29,059 nt of DNA. Source: Candidatus Zipacnadia bacterium (lineage in GTDB: Bacteria; Armatimonadota; Zipacnadia; Zipacnadales; Zipacnadaceae). The stretch lies in the NCBI GenBank assembly GCA_029821515.1, contig JALGTD010000002.1, positions 1 through 29,059 of the forward strand, in the 5' to 3' direction. The notes beneath the pieces were generated by a model. That model had not been told where the DNA came from. It saw nothing but the letters and a program-made list of their open reading frames with translations, and did not search any database. Shown piece after piece: positions 21,930 to 29,059 of this stretch. A program made the translations under genes and the position numbers. Numbering within the stretch: the first letter of the stretch is position 1; every line of letters starts with the position of its first letter.

Positions 21930-22751
21930 ATGAGAAATATCCTGACCATAGCCGGTAAGGAACTGCGCTCCTACTTTACTTCGCCGATGGCCTATGTACT
22001 GGCGGTCTTCTACCTGGGCATCACCGGCTACATCTTCATAGCAATCTTTCTGCTAATGCCCCAGGCACAGACCGATCTGGTTAGGATCCTGTTCGGGTGG
22101 ATGATGGGGCTCTCCGTGGTAATCATTCCTACAGTGACGATGGGTTTGTTTGCCCAGGAGCGGGCCAGCGGCACGATGGAGCTACTTATGACTCGGCCGG
22201 TGCGCGACTGGGAAATTGTGGTTGGCAAGTTTCTGGCAGCCGTCGGGCTGTTTGTGGCGGTAATTGCGGTAACCCTGGGTTATCCAGCTATACTTGAGGC
22301 CGTAGCCGATCCTGACTGGGCGATGATTCTGACCGGATACCTGGGGCTCCTGCTGGCGGGCACCGCCTTTATTGCTCTGGGCATCTTTGCCAGCTCCCTG
22401 ACCGCCAACCAGATTGCCGCAGCTATCATAGCGGTCTTCGTACTGTTGTTCTTTTGTCTGATTGGTACCCTGTCGTACTCAGTGAGTCACAGCTTGGGCG
22501 ATGTTTTCAAGCACCTGTCGGTGTTGGAGAACTACGGAGACTTTTCTGGCAGTTCGCACTATAGAAAACCGACGGACTATTTAGGCCTACCTAACAGTTG
22601 GTGGCCTTTATTACTGGGTGAGAACGAATGTCCGAAGAGAAGCCAATTCGAGATCAGCAGGATAACAACAGTCCCTCGGGCCGACGCCAAGCAGGCGCAG
22701 CTCCGCAAGCCACGATGCTGGAGAAAGCCAGCGTCATCGGCGGATGGTTAG
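21930..22751 (+). CDS. ABC-2 permease, GldF-like, frameshifted near its 3' end
   Basis: The first 205 residues are a normal GldF-like permease with five membrane helices (SPMAYVLAVFYLGITGYIF; GLSVVIIPTVTMGLF; GLFVAVIAVTLGYP; GYLGLLLAGTAFIALG; IIAVFVLLFFCLI) and FAQERASGTMELL. After LENYGDF (codon 205, ending at 22544) family members continue with SRGVIDT, a sixth helix and a VR-x-LE-x-RR end. Here the frame runs into unrelated Arg/Lys-rich sequence and ends inside the next gene. The +1 frame right at this point reads FLAVRTIENRRTI then TAG (22582-22584), which is the expected C-terminus. The simplest reading is a deletion of roughly 60 bases (length 3n+2) removing most of helix six. It could be a real pseudogenising event, strain variation or an assembly error. 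Confidence 0.85.
   Translation: MRNILTIAGKELRSYFTSPMAYVLAVFYLGITGYIFIAIFLLMPQAQTDLVRILFGWMMGLSVVIIPTVTMGLFAQERASGTMELLMTRPVRDWEIVVGKFLAAVGLFVAVIAVTLGYPAILEAVADPDWAMILTGYLGLLLAGTAFIALGIFASSLTANQIAAAIIAVFVLLFFCLIGTLSYSVSHSLGDVFKHLSVLENYGDFSGSSHYRKPTDYLGLPNSWWPLLLGENECPKRSQFEISRITTVPRADAKQAQLRKPRCWRKPASSADG
22542..22584 (+). other. Relic of the permease C-terminus in the +1 frame
   Basis: Codons from the ttt at 22543 give FLAVRTIENRRTI and a TAG at 22582-22584. This matches the usual final residues of GldF-type permeases, followed by a normal 43-base gap to the next gene. It marks where the ancestral gene ended and the frame in which it was read. Confidence 0.7.
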
Positions 22752-24301
22752 GACTGCTGGCCATCATCGTTGGCCTGGTGTGGGCGGCAGTTGTCAAGCA
22801 CTTTGGGGGACTGCCGTTGGGGTTGGTCATCGGCGGGGCCGCTCTGGGACTACTGTGGCTGGTGGTGAACATAAGCAAGGTAGCTGCAGCCGCCAGGGGA
22901 CGCCAGGCCCGGTTGATTTTCAACTCTGCCGCGTTCATTCTGGTAATACTGGGAATTGTGGTGTTAATTAACTATATCGGTGTGCGTCATCATATCCGCA
23001 AGGATATGACCAAGTCGCAGCAATTCTCGCTATCCGAGCAGACCCACAAAGTAGCCCAGGACCTCGACCAGGAGGTTAAAGTAATCGCCTTCTTTTCGGA
23101 CGAGTATAAGAGCTCCCCGTATAACAACTGGATTGAAATCGCCGATCGCTTGCGCGAATATGAGATGCTCTCGCCCAAGGTCAAGGTCGAGCGATACGAT
23201 CCTAAGACCGACTTCAGCAAGCAGAAGGAGTATGACGCAACGGACGGCTTGATCATAGTAGAGTCGGGTGATTACCAAGAGAAGGTCTACGGAGGCAGCG
23301 AGGAGCAGCTCACCTCGGCAATTCTGGCCGTCAGCCAGGGCAAGAAGACTAAAGCCTACTTTCTGCAGGGCCATGGCGAGAACCCGCTGGAGAGCGGCGC
23401 CCCGAATTCAATCGCAACACTCAAAGGCAATCTGGAGAACCAGCAGTACGACGTCGAGACTCTCGCGCTGATGGCCCAAGCAGAGCCGCAGGTCCCCGAC
23501 GACTGCGCCGTGCTGTGCATAATCGGGGCACAGAAGCCACTCCATGATAAGGAAGTCGGGGCGATCAAGCAATACCTCGGTCAGGGCGGCAAGCTGTTTG
23601 TCGCTGTCGGCGCTCCTCCTGCGCCCGGCCTCAACGAGATACTCACCTCCTACGGTATTACACCCCTAGACGGGATGGTTATGGACCCCCAGATGAGCCT
23701 GTGGGGCCAAATTAATGTCCCGATGGTTAATGCCCCGGCATCACATGAGATCACCCGCAATCTGGGGGCAGTGATTCTTCCAGTTACCCGCGCCTTTGCG
23801 CTGCAAAGCACTCCACCGCAGTATCCCGGCGGCCCACCTCCGCCTGGCCCCCAGCCGCTTGCGCTGCTGGAATCATCTTCGGCAGCCTGGCTCGAAACCA
23901 CTCTAAAGGGCCAACCGGAAAAGGATCCCGGCGAGCAAGGTGGCCCTTTGGTGATGGCCGCCCTGGTTGACGAGGCTACCCCACCTCCGCCGATGATGCC
24001 CGGTATGCCCCCGCCCCCCAGCGGCAATGGTACGCGACTGGTGGTAGTGGGCACGCCCATCCTGGTCTCTGATACGCTAGTACAGGAAGGCATTGATGTC
24101 GGAGTGGTCTTTGCTCTGAAGAGCATCGCCTGGCTGGTCGGAAATGAAAAGCTCATCTCAATTCCTCCCAAAGACATCACACCCAACCGCGTAACTGTCT
24201 CGGACCGGCAACGCAACCTCGCCATCGTGGCAGTTTGCCTTCTGCCTGTGCTGGTGATGTTAACCGGTGCTACGGTCTGGTGGCGGCGCCGGAGGGGCTG
24301 A
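22628..24301 (+). CDS. GldG-like ABC auxiliary membrane protein (PF09822 type)
   Basis: This 557-residue protein begins with a ~35-residue polar N-terminus, then three membrane helices (VIGGWLGLLAIIVGLVWAA; LGLVIGGAALGLLWLVV; FILVILGIVVLINYI). A large extracytoplasmic domain follows, with KSQQFSLSEQTHKVAQDL, AFFSDEYKSS, LQGHGENPL and LGQGGKLFVAVG, all hallmarks of the ABC_transp_aux family. A last helix (NLAIVAVCLLPVLVMLTGATV) lies before a WWRRRRG tail. It works with the GldA/GldF pair. Two Pro-rich inserts in the periplasmic part (YPGGPPPPGPQP near 402; PPPPMMPGMPPPP near 455) are unusual and probably disordered loops. The ATG follows GGGTGAG. The frameshifted permease frame overlaps its first 124 bases, but the ancestral stop did not. 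Confidence 0.85.
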   Translation: MSEEKPIRDQQDNNSPSGRRQAGAAPQATMLEKASVIGGWLGLLAIIVGLVWAAVVKHFGGLPLGLVIGGAALGLLWLVVNISKVAAAARGRQARLIFNSAAFILVILGIVVLINYIGVRHHIRKDMTKSQQFSLSEQTHKVAQDLDQEVKVIAFFSDEYKSSPYNNWIEIADRLREYEMLSPKVKVERYDPKTDFSKQKEYDATDGLIIVESGDYQEKVYGGSEEQLTSAILAVSQGKKTKAYFLQGHGENPLESGAPNSIATLKGNLENQQYDVETLALMAQAEPQVPDDCAVLCIIGAQKPLHDKEVGAIKQYLGQGGKLFVAVGAPPAPGLNEILTSYGITPLDGMVMDPQMSLWGQINVPMVNAPASHEITRNLGAVILPVTRAFALQSTPPQYPGGPPPPGPQPLALLESSSAAWLETTLKGQPEKDPGEQGGPLVMAALVDEATPPPPMMPGMPPPPSGNGTRLVVVGTPILVSDTLVQEGIDVGVVFALKSIAWLVGNEKLISIPPKDITPNRVTVSDRQRNLAIVAVCLLPVLVMLTGATVWWRRRRG

Positions 24302-24307
24302 GGATAG

Positions 24308-25741
24308 ATGAAGCGTTATCAGTTCACACTGGCAGCTTTGTTGATATTCGCGGTACTGTTAACCTGGGTGGTTACTCAGGAGCGCGGGCGCGTGCCCGAA
24401 GAGGGCGAAATCCTACGCCTCTCCCCACTACAGATTGTCAAGCTCGAGATCAGCCACGACGACGAGCAGCTTGTCCTGGAGCGAGAGGACAAAAAGTGGT
24501 ATCTGACCAAGCCCGTACACGGCTTAGCTGTTACCGAACAAGTTGACAGCATGCTGGAAAGCCTGGTCCAAGTCAAACCCGGCAAGCGAGAGGGTGTTGA
24601 CCTGACTAATCCCGACTACGGGCTGGACCGACCAGTGCTCACCGTCATCTTCCAGACGCGGGCCGGTCGGACTACCACAATCAAACTGGGTGCCAAAACT
24701 GGCACCGGCGACGATCATTTCGCCACAATTACCGGCCGCCCTGAGCTTTACTTGATTAAGACCTCGTTCAAGACAGCACTGGAGAAATCTGCCGATGACC
24801 TCCGCGACAAAACGCTGGTGGACCTGAAGAAAGATGATGTCCGCAAGCTGAAGATCGAGTGGCTGGAGACAACTATCGTTGCCGAGCAAATTAGCGCAGG
24901 TGATACCCACAAGTGGCAGTTGCATCAGCCCGTGGAAGCAGCGGCGGATCGCTTCGCCGTCGAGGATATAGTGGACGGCATAATCCGTGCCAAGGTCACG
25001 GACTTCGCCGATAGACCTGAGGATCTGAGCAGCGTAGGCCTTGATAAGCCCCAGGCTACCGTCTCGCTGACCACCAAAGATGGGCAGCAGCAGAGCTTCC
25101 GCATTGGGAAGCAGATTGAGAGGGAAGTGCCCAAGGAGTACGGTGAGGGCACCGAGCAGAACCAAGTCGTCTACGTGGATATGGCGCAGCGCCCGCAACT
25201 ACTGCTGGTTGCAGCAAACTTGCTTGACCAGGTCAGCAAGACCGCCTTCGACCTGCGCGACAAGACCATCCTCGACTTTGCTAAGGAGAAGGTCGTGCAG
25301 GTTAAGATCCAGTCCAAGCAGAAACTGAACTTCACCGCCAACAAAAACGAAGATGATCAGTGGATGCTGGAGGCGCCGGCGGGAATGAAGGCTGACAGTA
25401 GCAAGATTGATGACATCCTCTGGAACCTGGGCAGTCTGCAGGCCACTGCCTTTGAAAAGGAGCAGCCGGAGCAGGGAGACCTTATGAAGTATGGCCTGGC
25501 GGGTCCTGACACGGTCATAACGTTGAAAATCACTGGCCAAAGCAAACCAATCAAGGTCCACTTGGGCAAGGAAGCCCGGTTTAGCACGCGCTATTGCCAA
25601 ACCTCCGAGAGCGAGCAGGTATATCAGATTAACGCCACAGTGCTGCTGGACAACCTGCCCACGGACCTGGAGGCGCTGACCAGCCCCAAGGACACGGAGT
25701 CAGGGAGTTCACTTCAACCGGGCTTTATGCCTCAGCCTTAG
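24308..25741 (+). CDS. DUF4340-domain protein of the Gld-type ABC operon
   Basis: This 477-residue protein has one N-terminal membrane anchor (FTLAALLIFAVLLTWVV, 6-22) and a long exported region. That region is made of repeated DUF4340 units: the KLEISHDDEQLVLEREDKKW / NPDYGLDRPVLTV pattern recurs as EDLSSVGLDKPQATV and later as GDLMKYGLAGPDTVI, with DLRDKTLVDLKKDDVRKL and DLRDKTILDFAKEKVVQV between them. DUF4340 proteins regularly accompany GldA-F-G genes; their role is unknown, perhaps binding the exported substrate. The ATG is six bases after the GldG-like stop, so translation is probably coupled. Family assignment is good; function is open. Confidence 0.83.
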   Translation: MKRYQFTLAALLIFAVLLTWVVTQERGRVPEEGEILRLSPLQIVKLEISHDDEQLVLEREDKKWYLTKPVHGLAVTEQVDSMLESLVQVKPGKREGVDLTNPDYGLDRPVLTVIFQTRAGRTTTIKLGAKTGTGDDHFATITGRPELYLIKTSFKTALEKSADDLRDKTLVDLKKDDVRKLKIEWLETTIVAEQISAGDTHKWQLHQPVEAAADRFAVEDIVDGIIRAKVTDFADRPEDLSSVGLDKPQATVSLTTKDGQQQSFRIGKQIEREVPKEYGEGTEQNQVVYVDMAQRPQLLLVAANLLDQVSKTAFDLRDKTILDFAKEKVVQVKIQSKQKLNFTANKNEDDQWMLEAPAGMKADSSKIDDILWNLGSLQATAFEKEQPEQGDLMKYGLAGPDTVITLKITGQSKPIKVHLGKEARFSTRYCQTSESEQVYQINATVLLDNLPTDLEALTSPKDTESGSSLQPGFMPQP

Positions 25742-25770
25742 GCAGCGGCTACCGGCAAAAGAGGTGCCCT

Positions 25771-26976
25771 ATGAACAACCAGCAGGTCATCGAGCTGAGC
25801 CAGCGCTACCTGATGCCCACTTACAGCCCGCTTCCTGTGGCGTTCGTGCAGGGGGAGGGCTGCCAGCTGTGGGACGCCGACGGCAAAGAGTACCTGGACT
25901 TTGTCGGCGGCATCTCCGTCGTCGCCACCGGCCACTGCCACCCCCAGGTGGTGGCAGCCATCTGCGAGCAGGCCGGCAAGCTGATGCACACGTCCAATCT
26001 TTACCATATCCCCCTCCAAGGCCAACTGGCTAAGAGGCTGACAGAAATATCCTGCGCCGACCGCTGTTTTTTCTGCAACAGTGGCGCCGAGGCCAATGAG
26101 GCGGCCATCAAGCTGGCCCGCAAGTGGGCGGGCATAAACCGCGGCGGCGAATGCTTCGAGATTATCACCGCTGAGCAGTCTTTTCACGGACGTACGCTGG
26201 CGACAGTCGCCGCCACCGGCCAGGAGAAATTCCAGATGAATTTCCGGCCGATGCCCACCGGCTTTCGTTATGTCCCCTTCAATGACGTGGGCGCATTGGA
26301 AGAAGCGATAAGCGAGCAAACCTGCGCGGTGATGTTGGAGTCAATCCAGGCCGAAGGCGGCATCAACGTCCCGGATGACGACTACCTGCCGCGCGTGCGA
26401 GAGTTGTGCAGCGAGCAGGGCATCCTGCTGATACTTGACGAGGTGCAGACAGGAATGGGCCGCACCGGCCGCTGGTTTGGATACGAACATGCGGACATCA
26501 CGCCCGACATCATCACGCTGGCCAAGGCGCTGGGGTCGGGTTTTCCTATCGGGGCCTGCCTGGCCAAAGAAGACATAGCCAACGCTTTTCAACCCGGCGA
26601 TCATGCCTCCACCTTCGGCGGCAATCATCTGTCCTGCGCCGCAGCTCTGGCGACCATCAAGGTCATAGCCGACGAGGGCCTGGTGGCTAATGCTGCTCGG
26701 ATGGGCAACCTGCTTGAAGAGCTCATTACCGACGAACTAAGCGAAGTGCCCGGCTTCGACCACATTCGCGGCAGGGGTCTGCTGCTGGCGGTCCAGTTCA
26801 CGCCCGAGGTATCGGCGAAGGCCGTCCAGAATCAGTGTCTGGCGACCGGGCTGGTGGTCAATGCTATGGGTGATGACCGAGTGCGCCTGGCCCCCCCGCT
26901 TGTGGTCAGCGAAGCCGACTGCCGCCGGGCTGTGGCGATTCTGGCAGGTGCAGTTCGCAAAGTGGCCGGCAACTAG
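25771..26976 (+). CDS. argD: Acetylornithine/N-succinyl-ornithine-type aminotransferase
   Basis: This 401-residue PLP enzyme of aminotransferase class III normally makes N-acetylornithine in arginine synthesis. The fold markers are YLDFVGGISVVATGHCHPQV, FFCNSGAEANEAAIKLARKW (phosphate-binding SGAEANE), SFHGRTLATVAATGQ, the PLP-pyridine Asp223 in LILDEVQTGMGRTG, and Lys252 in TLAKALGSGFPIG. Length and motif spacing match ArgD closely. Related ornithine or 4-aminobutyrate transaminases share the fold, so exact substrate is less certain. No other arg gene is present. The ATG has GAGGTG five bases upstream and lies 29 bases after the DUF4340 gene, so it may ride on the ABC operon transcript. Confidence 0.88.
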   Translation: MNNQQVIELSQRYLMPTYSPLPVAFVQGEGCQLWDADGKEYLDFVGGISVVATGHCHPQVVAAICEQAGKLMHTSNLYHIPLQGQLAKRLTEISCADRCFFCNSGAEANEAAIKLARKWAGINRGGECFEIITAEQSFHGRTLATVAATGQEKFQMNFRPMPTGFRYVPFNDVGALEEAISEQTCAVMLESIQAEGGINVPDDDYLPRVRELCSEQGILLILDEVQTGMGRTGRWFGYEHADITPDIITLAKALGSGFPIGACLAKEDIANAFQPGDHASTFGGNHLSCAAALATIKVIADEGLVANAARMGNLLEELITDELSEVPGFDHIRGRGLLLAVQFTPEVSAKAVQNQCLATGLVVNAMGDDRVRLAPPLVVSEADCRRAVAILAGAVRKVAGN

Positions 26977-27106
26977 AATCCTCCTCCAGTCACTCCCCGC
27001 ACCACCAGTGGTCATACACCGACTCACCGCCGAGCAGCTTCTCAAAGCAAACGAATAGCTGTTCAGCGTTCTACTCCTGTCTTATACACGCTGCAAGCAA
27101 AAACCC

Positions 27107-27135
27107 TTGACATTAGAACGTATGTTTGATATAAT
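27107..27135 (+). promoter_or_regulatory. Perfect consensus promoter of the helicase gene
   Basis: TTGACA (27107-27112) and TATAAT (27130-27135) are both perfect and 17 bases apart. Transcription should start near 27142, with a 26-base leader that includes the GGAGG ribosome site (27155-27159). A LexA-type box fills the spacer, so this strong promoter is probably repressed until DNA damage. Confidence 0.85.
27115..27128 (+). promoter_or_regulatory. LexA/DinR-type SOS box
   Basis: AGAACGTATGTTTG matches the Bacillus-type SOS consensus CGAACRNRYGTTYC at all 12 inner positions (GAACRNRYGTTY) and differs only at the outermost base on each side. It lies between the -35 and -10 boxes of a perfect promoter, the classic position for LexA to block RNA polymerase. 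Confidence 0.75.
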
Positions 27136-27167
27136 AGTGTGCGGGCATTTGTCAGGAGGCGAGCAGC

Positions 27168-29059
27168 ATGCAAGTACAGTCGTTGGAAGCATTCGGGGTT
27201 CATCGTGATCTGCTACGGACGTGGGAAAACAACTACAGTAAAGAGTTGCTGCCGGTTCAGGCCGAGGCGGTCTCCACCGGCAACGTGCTCAACGGTACCA
27301 GCCTCATAGTGTATGCACCGACCGGAGCGGGTAAAACACTTGTGGGCGAGATGGCAGCGATGCATGCGGCCACTGCGGGCCGCCCGACTGTCTATTTGGT
27401 GCCGACAAAGGCACTTGCCGAAGAGAAATACGTTGTATTCAATCAGTTATACGGAAAGCTGGGACTGGATATCGCTGTCAGCACCCGCGACCGCCGTGAA
27501 GCCGATGAGCGGGTCAGCCGCGGGCAGTTTGATCTGTTAATCACTGTCCCAGAGAAATTGCGCTTTTTGCTGAGTCTGGCGCCGGGCATCGCCGGACGGC
27601 TGGGAACGGTAGTGGTTGATGAGCTTCAGCTTATCGGGGATGCGGTACGCGGGCCGTGCCTGGAGGTGGTGCTGGCCCAGATTATCAGTCAGGCCCGCCC
27701 GCAGATTGTGGGTTTGTCAGCCGTCATTGACCAGCCGCAGGCCCTGGCCGAGTGGCTGGATGCTGGCGTAATAACCGAGCCCAAACGCCCGGTAGAGCTA
27801 CGCAAGGGCGTCGTGGTTGATTCGATCTTCCGCTACCAGGAGCATAACAGCGGCACGGTTGGGCAAGAAGACTTTGGCATAGACATTGCAGAGAGTAGTT
27901 TCGGCGGGGCGGTACTCGCCGTGACGCTACAGCTCACCGCCCAGGGAGAGCCAACGCTTGTCTTCGTTAAAGACAGGCGGAATAGCGTCCGGTGGGCTTA
28001 CCGCCTCGCCGAATGCGTAGGTCTCCCTCCAGCCCAGCAAGCCATTGAGCAGCTATCTGCCCTCCCTCCCACCTCCACGCGCCGTCGCCTGATGGAGCTG
28101 TTAGAAGACGGCGTGGCCTTCCACAACGCCGATCTGCAGTTCGCCGACCGCCAGATTATCGAGGCAGCGATGAGGCGGGGAGAGATTGGCGCGCTGTGCA
28201 GCACCTCCACGCTGGCGATGGGCGTGAATCTACCGGCCCGCAACGTCATCGTTGAATCCCATTGCTGGGCGAACACTGGCGAGTCGCAGCGGCCGACGAT
28301 TCGGCCGATCACCCGTGCCGAATTCGAGAATATGGGCGGGCGAGCCGGTCGTTTGCACTTCGGCGAGGAGTTCGGTCGGGCTATCCTGCTGGCGGAGACT
28401 GATTTTGTGGCGGAAATGATGTTCCAGCGATACATAACAAGTGACTTCGCACCTCTGGAATCAGCCCTTTCTCGACAAAAGCCACTGGCCCAGTTGCTGA
28501 CACTCTGCTCAGCAGGTCCGCAGGCCGCCCAGAGCGATCTGGCGTGCCTATACCACCACACCTTAGCGGCTCATTTGAAAGAAGAATACGACGCTACCCA
28601 ACTGCCGGCCCGGCTGCGCGAGGCTTTTCCTGCTGCTCTGCAACATCACTTGCTCCACGAAGATGAGCTAACCGCTGAGCTGACGGTCACACCCCAGGGA
28701 CGGCTGTGCAGCAGTAGCGGCTTGAGCCTGCCTGATCTGCGCTGGCTTACACTGTGGATCGCCGAGTGGGATGACCAGCCTCCTGGCGAGCTGGCGTTGC
28801 TGCTAATGACCTGTACCGCGCCGGAGGCTCAGCAGTTGAGGTTTGCCAGACGTTTGGGCCAGAGGCACGAAGATCCCCTCAGTCAGCTACAGCAAATGGC
28901 GGAGCAGTGGGGCGAAGCTGGTGAGAAACTTACCCGGATACTGCGCCATCCGGCGCTGGACAGCTATGCGGCAGCCCGCAGCACGCACTTGAGTCTGATA
29001 ATGTTGGATTGGATAGGGCCGGAGGCAACGATAGACATTGAGCAGCGCTGGCAGATTGC
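27168..29059 (+). CDS. Ski2-like superfamily 2 helicase, Hel308/HELQ-like, 3' end outside window
   Basis: The frame is open for 630 codons to the window edge. Motif I is APTGAGKT (50-57) and Ia is LVPTKALAEEKY. Motif II is DELQ (151-154) in VVVDELQLIGD, where HELQ and Pol-theta have DELH. Motif III is GLSAV. The second RecA domain has GVAFHNADL, CSTSTLAMGVNLPARNVIV and ENMGGRAGR (GGRAGR at 390-395). The TLxxGVNLPAR and DEL-x-x-IGD patterns place it nearer Hel308/HELQ/POLQ than Lhr or RecG. Hel308-type enzymes unwind forks and recombination intermediates in archaea and eukaryotes. The ATG has GGAGG eight bases upstream. The SOS box predicts a repair role. About 235 residues of post-helicase sequence are visible; the ending is unknown. 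Confidence 0.9.
   Translation, partial: MQVQSLEAFGVHRDLLRTWENNYSKELLPVQAEAVSTGNVLNGTSLIVYAPTGAGKTLVGEMAAMHAATAGRPTVYLVPTKALAEEKYVVFNQLYGKLGLDIAVSTRDRREADERVSRGQFDLLITVPEKLRFLLSLAPGIAGRLGTVVVDELQLIGDAVRGPCLEVVLAQIISQARPQIVGLSAVIDQPQALAEWLDAGVITEPKRPVELRKGVVVDSIFRYQEHNSGTVGQEDFGIDIAESSFGGAVLAVTLQLTAQGEPTLVFVKDRRNSVRWAYRLAECVGLPPAQQAIEQLSALPPTSTRRRLMELLEDGVAFHNADLQFADRQIIEAAMRRGEIGALCSTSTLAMGVNLPARNVIVESHCWANTGESQRPTIRPITRAEFENMGGRAGRLHFGEEFGRAILLAETDFVAEMMFQRYITSDFAPLESALSRQKPLAQLLTLCSAGPQAAQSDLACLYHHTLAAHLKEEYDATQLPARLREAFPAALQHHLLHEDELTAELTVTPQGRLCSSSGLSLPDLRWLTLWIAEWDDQPPGELALLLMTCTAPEAQQLRFARRLGQRHEDPLSQLQQMAEQWGEAGEKLTRILRHPALDSYAAARSTHLSLIMLDWIGPEATIDIEQRWQI

Noticed and set aside
22614..22627. 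Second LexA-like box (gaacgaatgtcc) before the GldG-like gene
   Set aside because: The second half-site reads GTCC rather than GTTY, and the site is within the ribosome-binding region of an internal operon gene.
23650..25198. Minus-strand frames of 191 and 224 residues
   Set aside because: Antisense to the GldG-like and DUF4340 genes, no ribosome site and no domain.

Overview
The window is a GC-rich bacterial chromosome segment, in the high fifties percent GC by eye. It is densely coded, with housekeeping genes, two secreted glycosidase-like proteins, one tRNA and a few accessory genes. Several promoters match the sigma-70 consensus closely, and one SOS box has the Bacillus DinR/LexA form. 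Ribosomal protein S1 is short (four S1 domains plus an acidic tail). There is a type IV pilus PilT-like ATPase and a Gld-type ABC system with a DUF4340 protein. This mix suggests an uncultured bacterium of the Terrabacteria side, perhaps Armatimonadota-like. That is a low-confidence inference, because no rRNA is present.

Layout. 1-372 is the end of a nitroreductase-like gene with an odd C-terminus. 442-3036 (minus) is a two-gene unit, dihydrolipoyl dehydrogenase followed 24 bases later by a secreted TIM-barrel protein. 3460-7455 (plus) holds a PilT-like ATPase and two consecutive CNNM/CorC-type membrane proteins with CBS domains. pheA (minus) and accD-accA (plus) diverge from a 200-base region rich in dyads. 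10548-14036 is the most accessory-looking stretch. It holds a NYN-domain nuclease-like gene with a perfect consensus promoter and a hairpin leader, a small membrane protein, a secreted GH-A-like protein and tRNA-Leu(CAA), all on the minus strand. 14249-20736 (plus) carries a repeat-containing lipoprotein, sppA, polA, rpsA and coaE. 20994-25741 is the ABC ATPase / permease / GldG-like / DUF4340 operon, followed closely by argD. 27168 to the end is a truncated Ski2/Hel308-HELQ-like helicase gene.

Main points of interest. (1) The helicase promoter (TTGACA-17-TATAAT) carries a LexA/DinR-type box in its spacer, which predicts a DNA-damage-induced HELQ/Pol-theta-helicase-like enzyme in a bacterium. 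(2) The GldF-like permease has lost about 60 bases encoding its last membrane helix. The original C-terminal codons and stop survive in another frame. (3) PolA has Tyr instead of Phe at the O-helix position that governs sugar selection, and a degenerate proofreading domain. (4) The NYN gene has a perfect promoter and an 11-bp GGAA-tetraloop hairpin in its leader. (5) A lipoyl dehydrogenase is coupled to a secreted glycosidase-like gene. I see no CRISPR array, insertion sequence or prophage.
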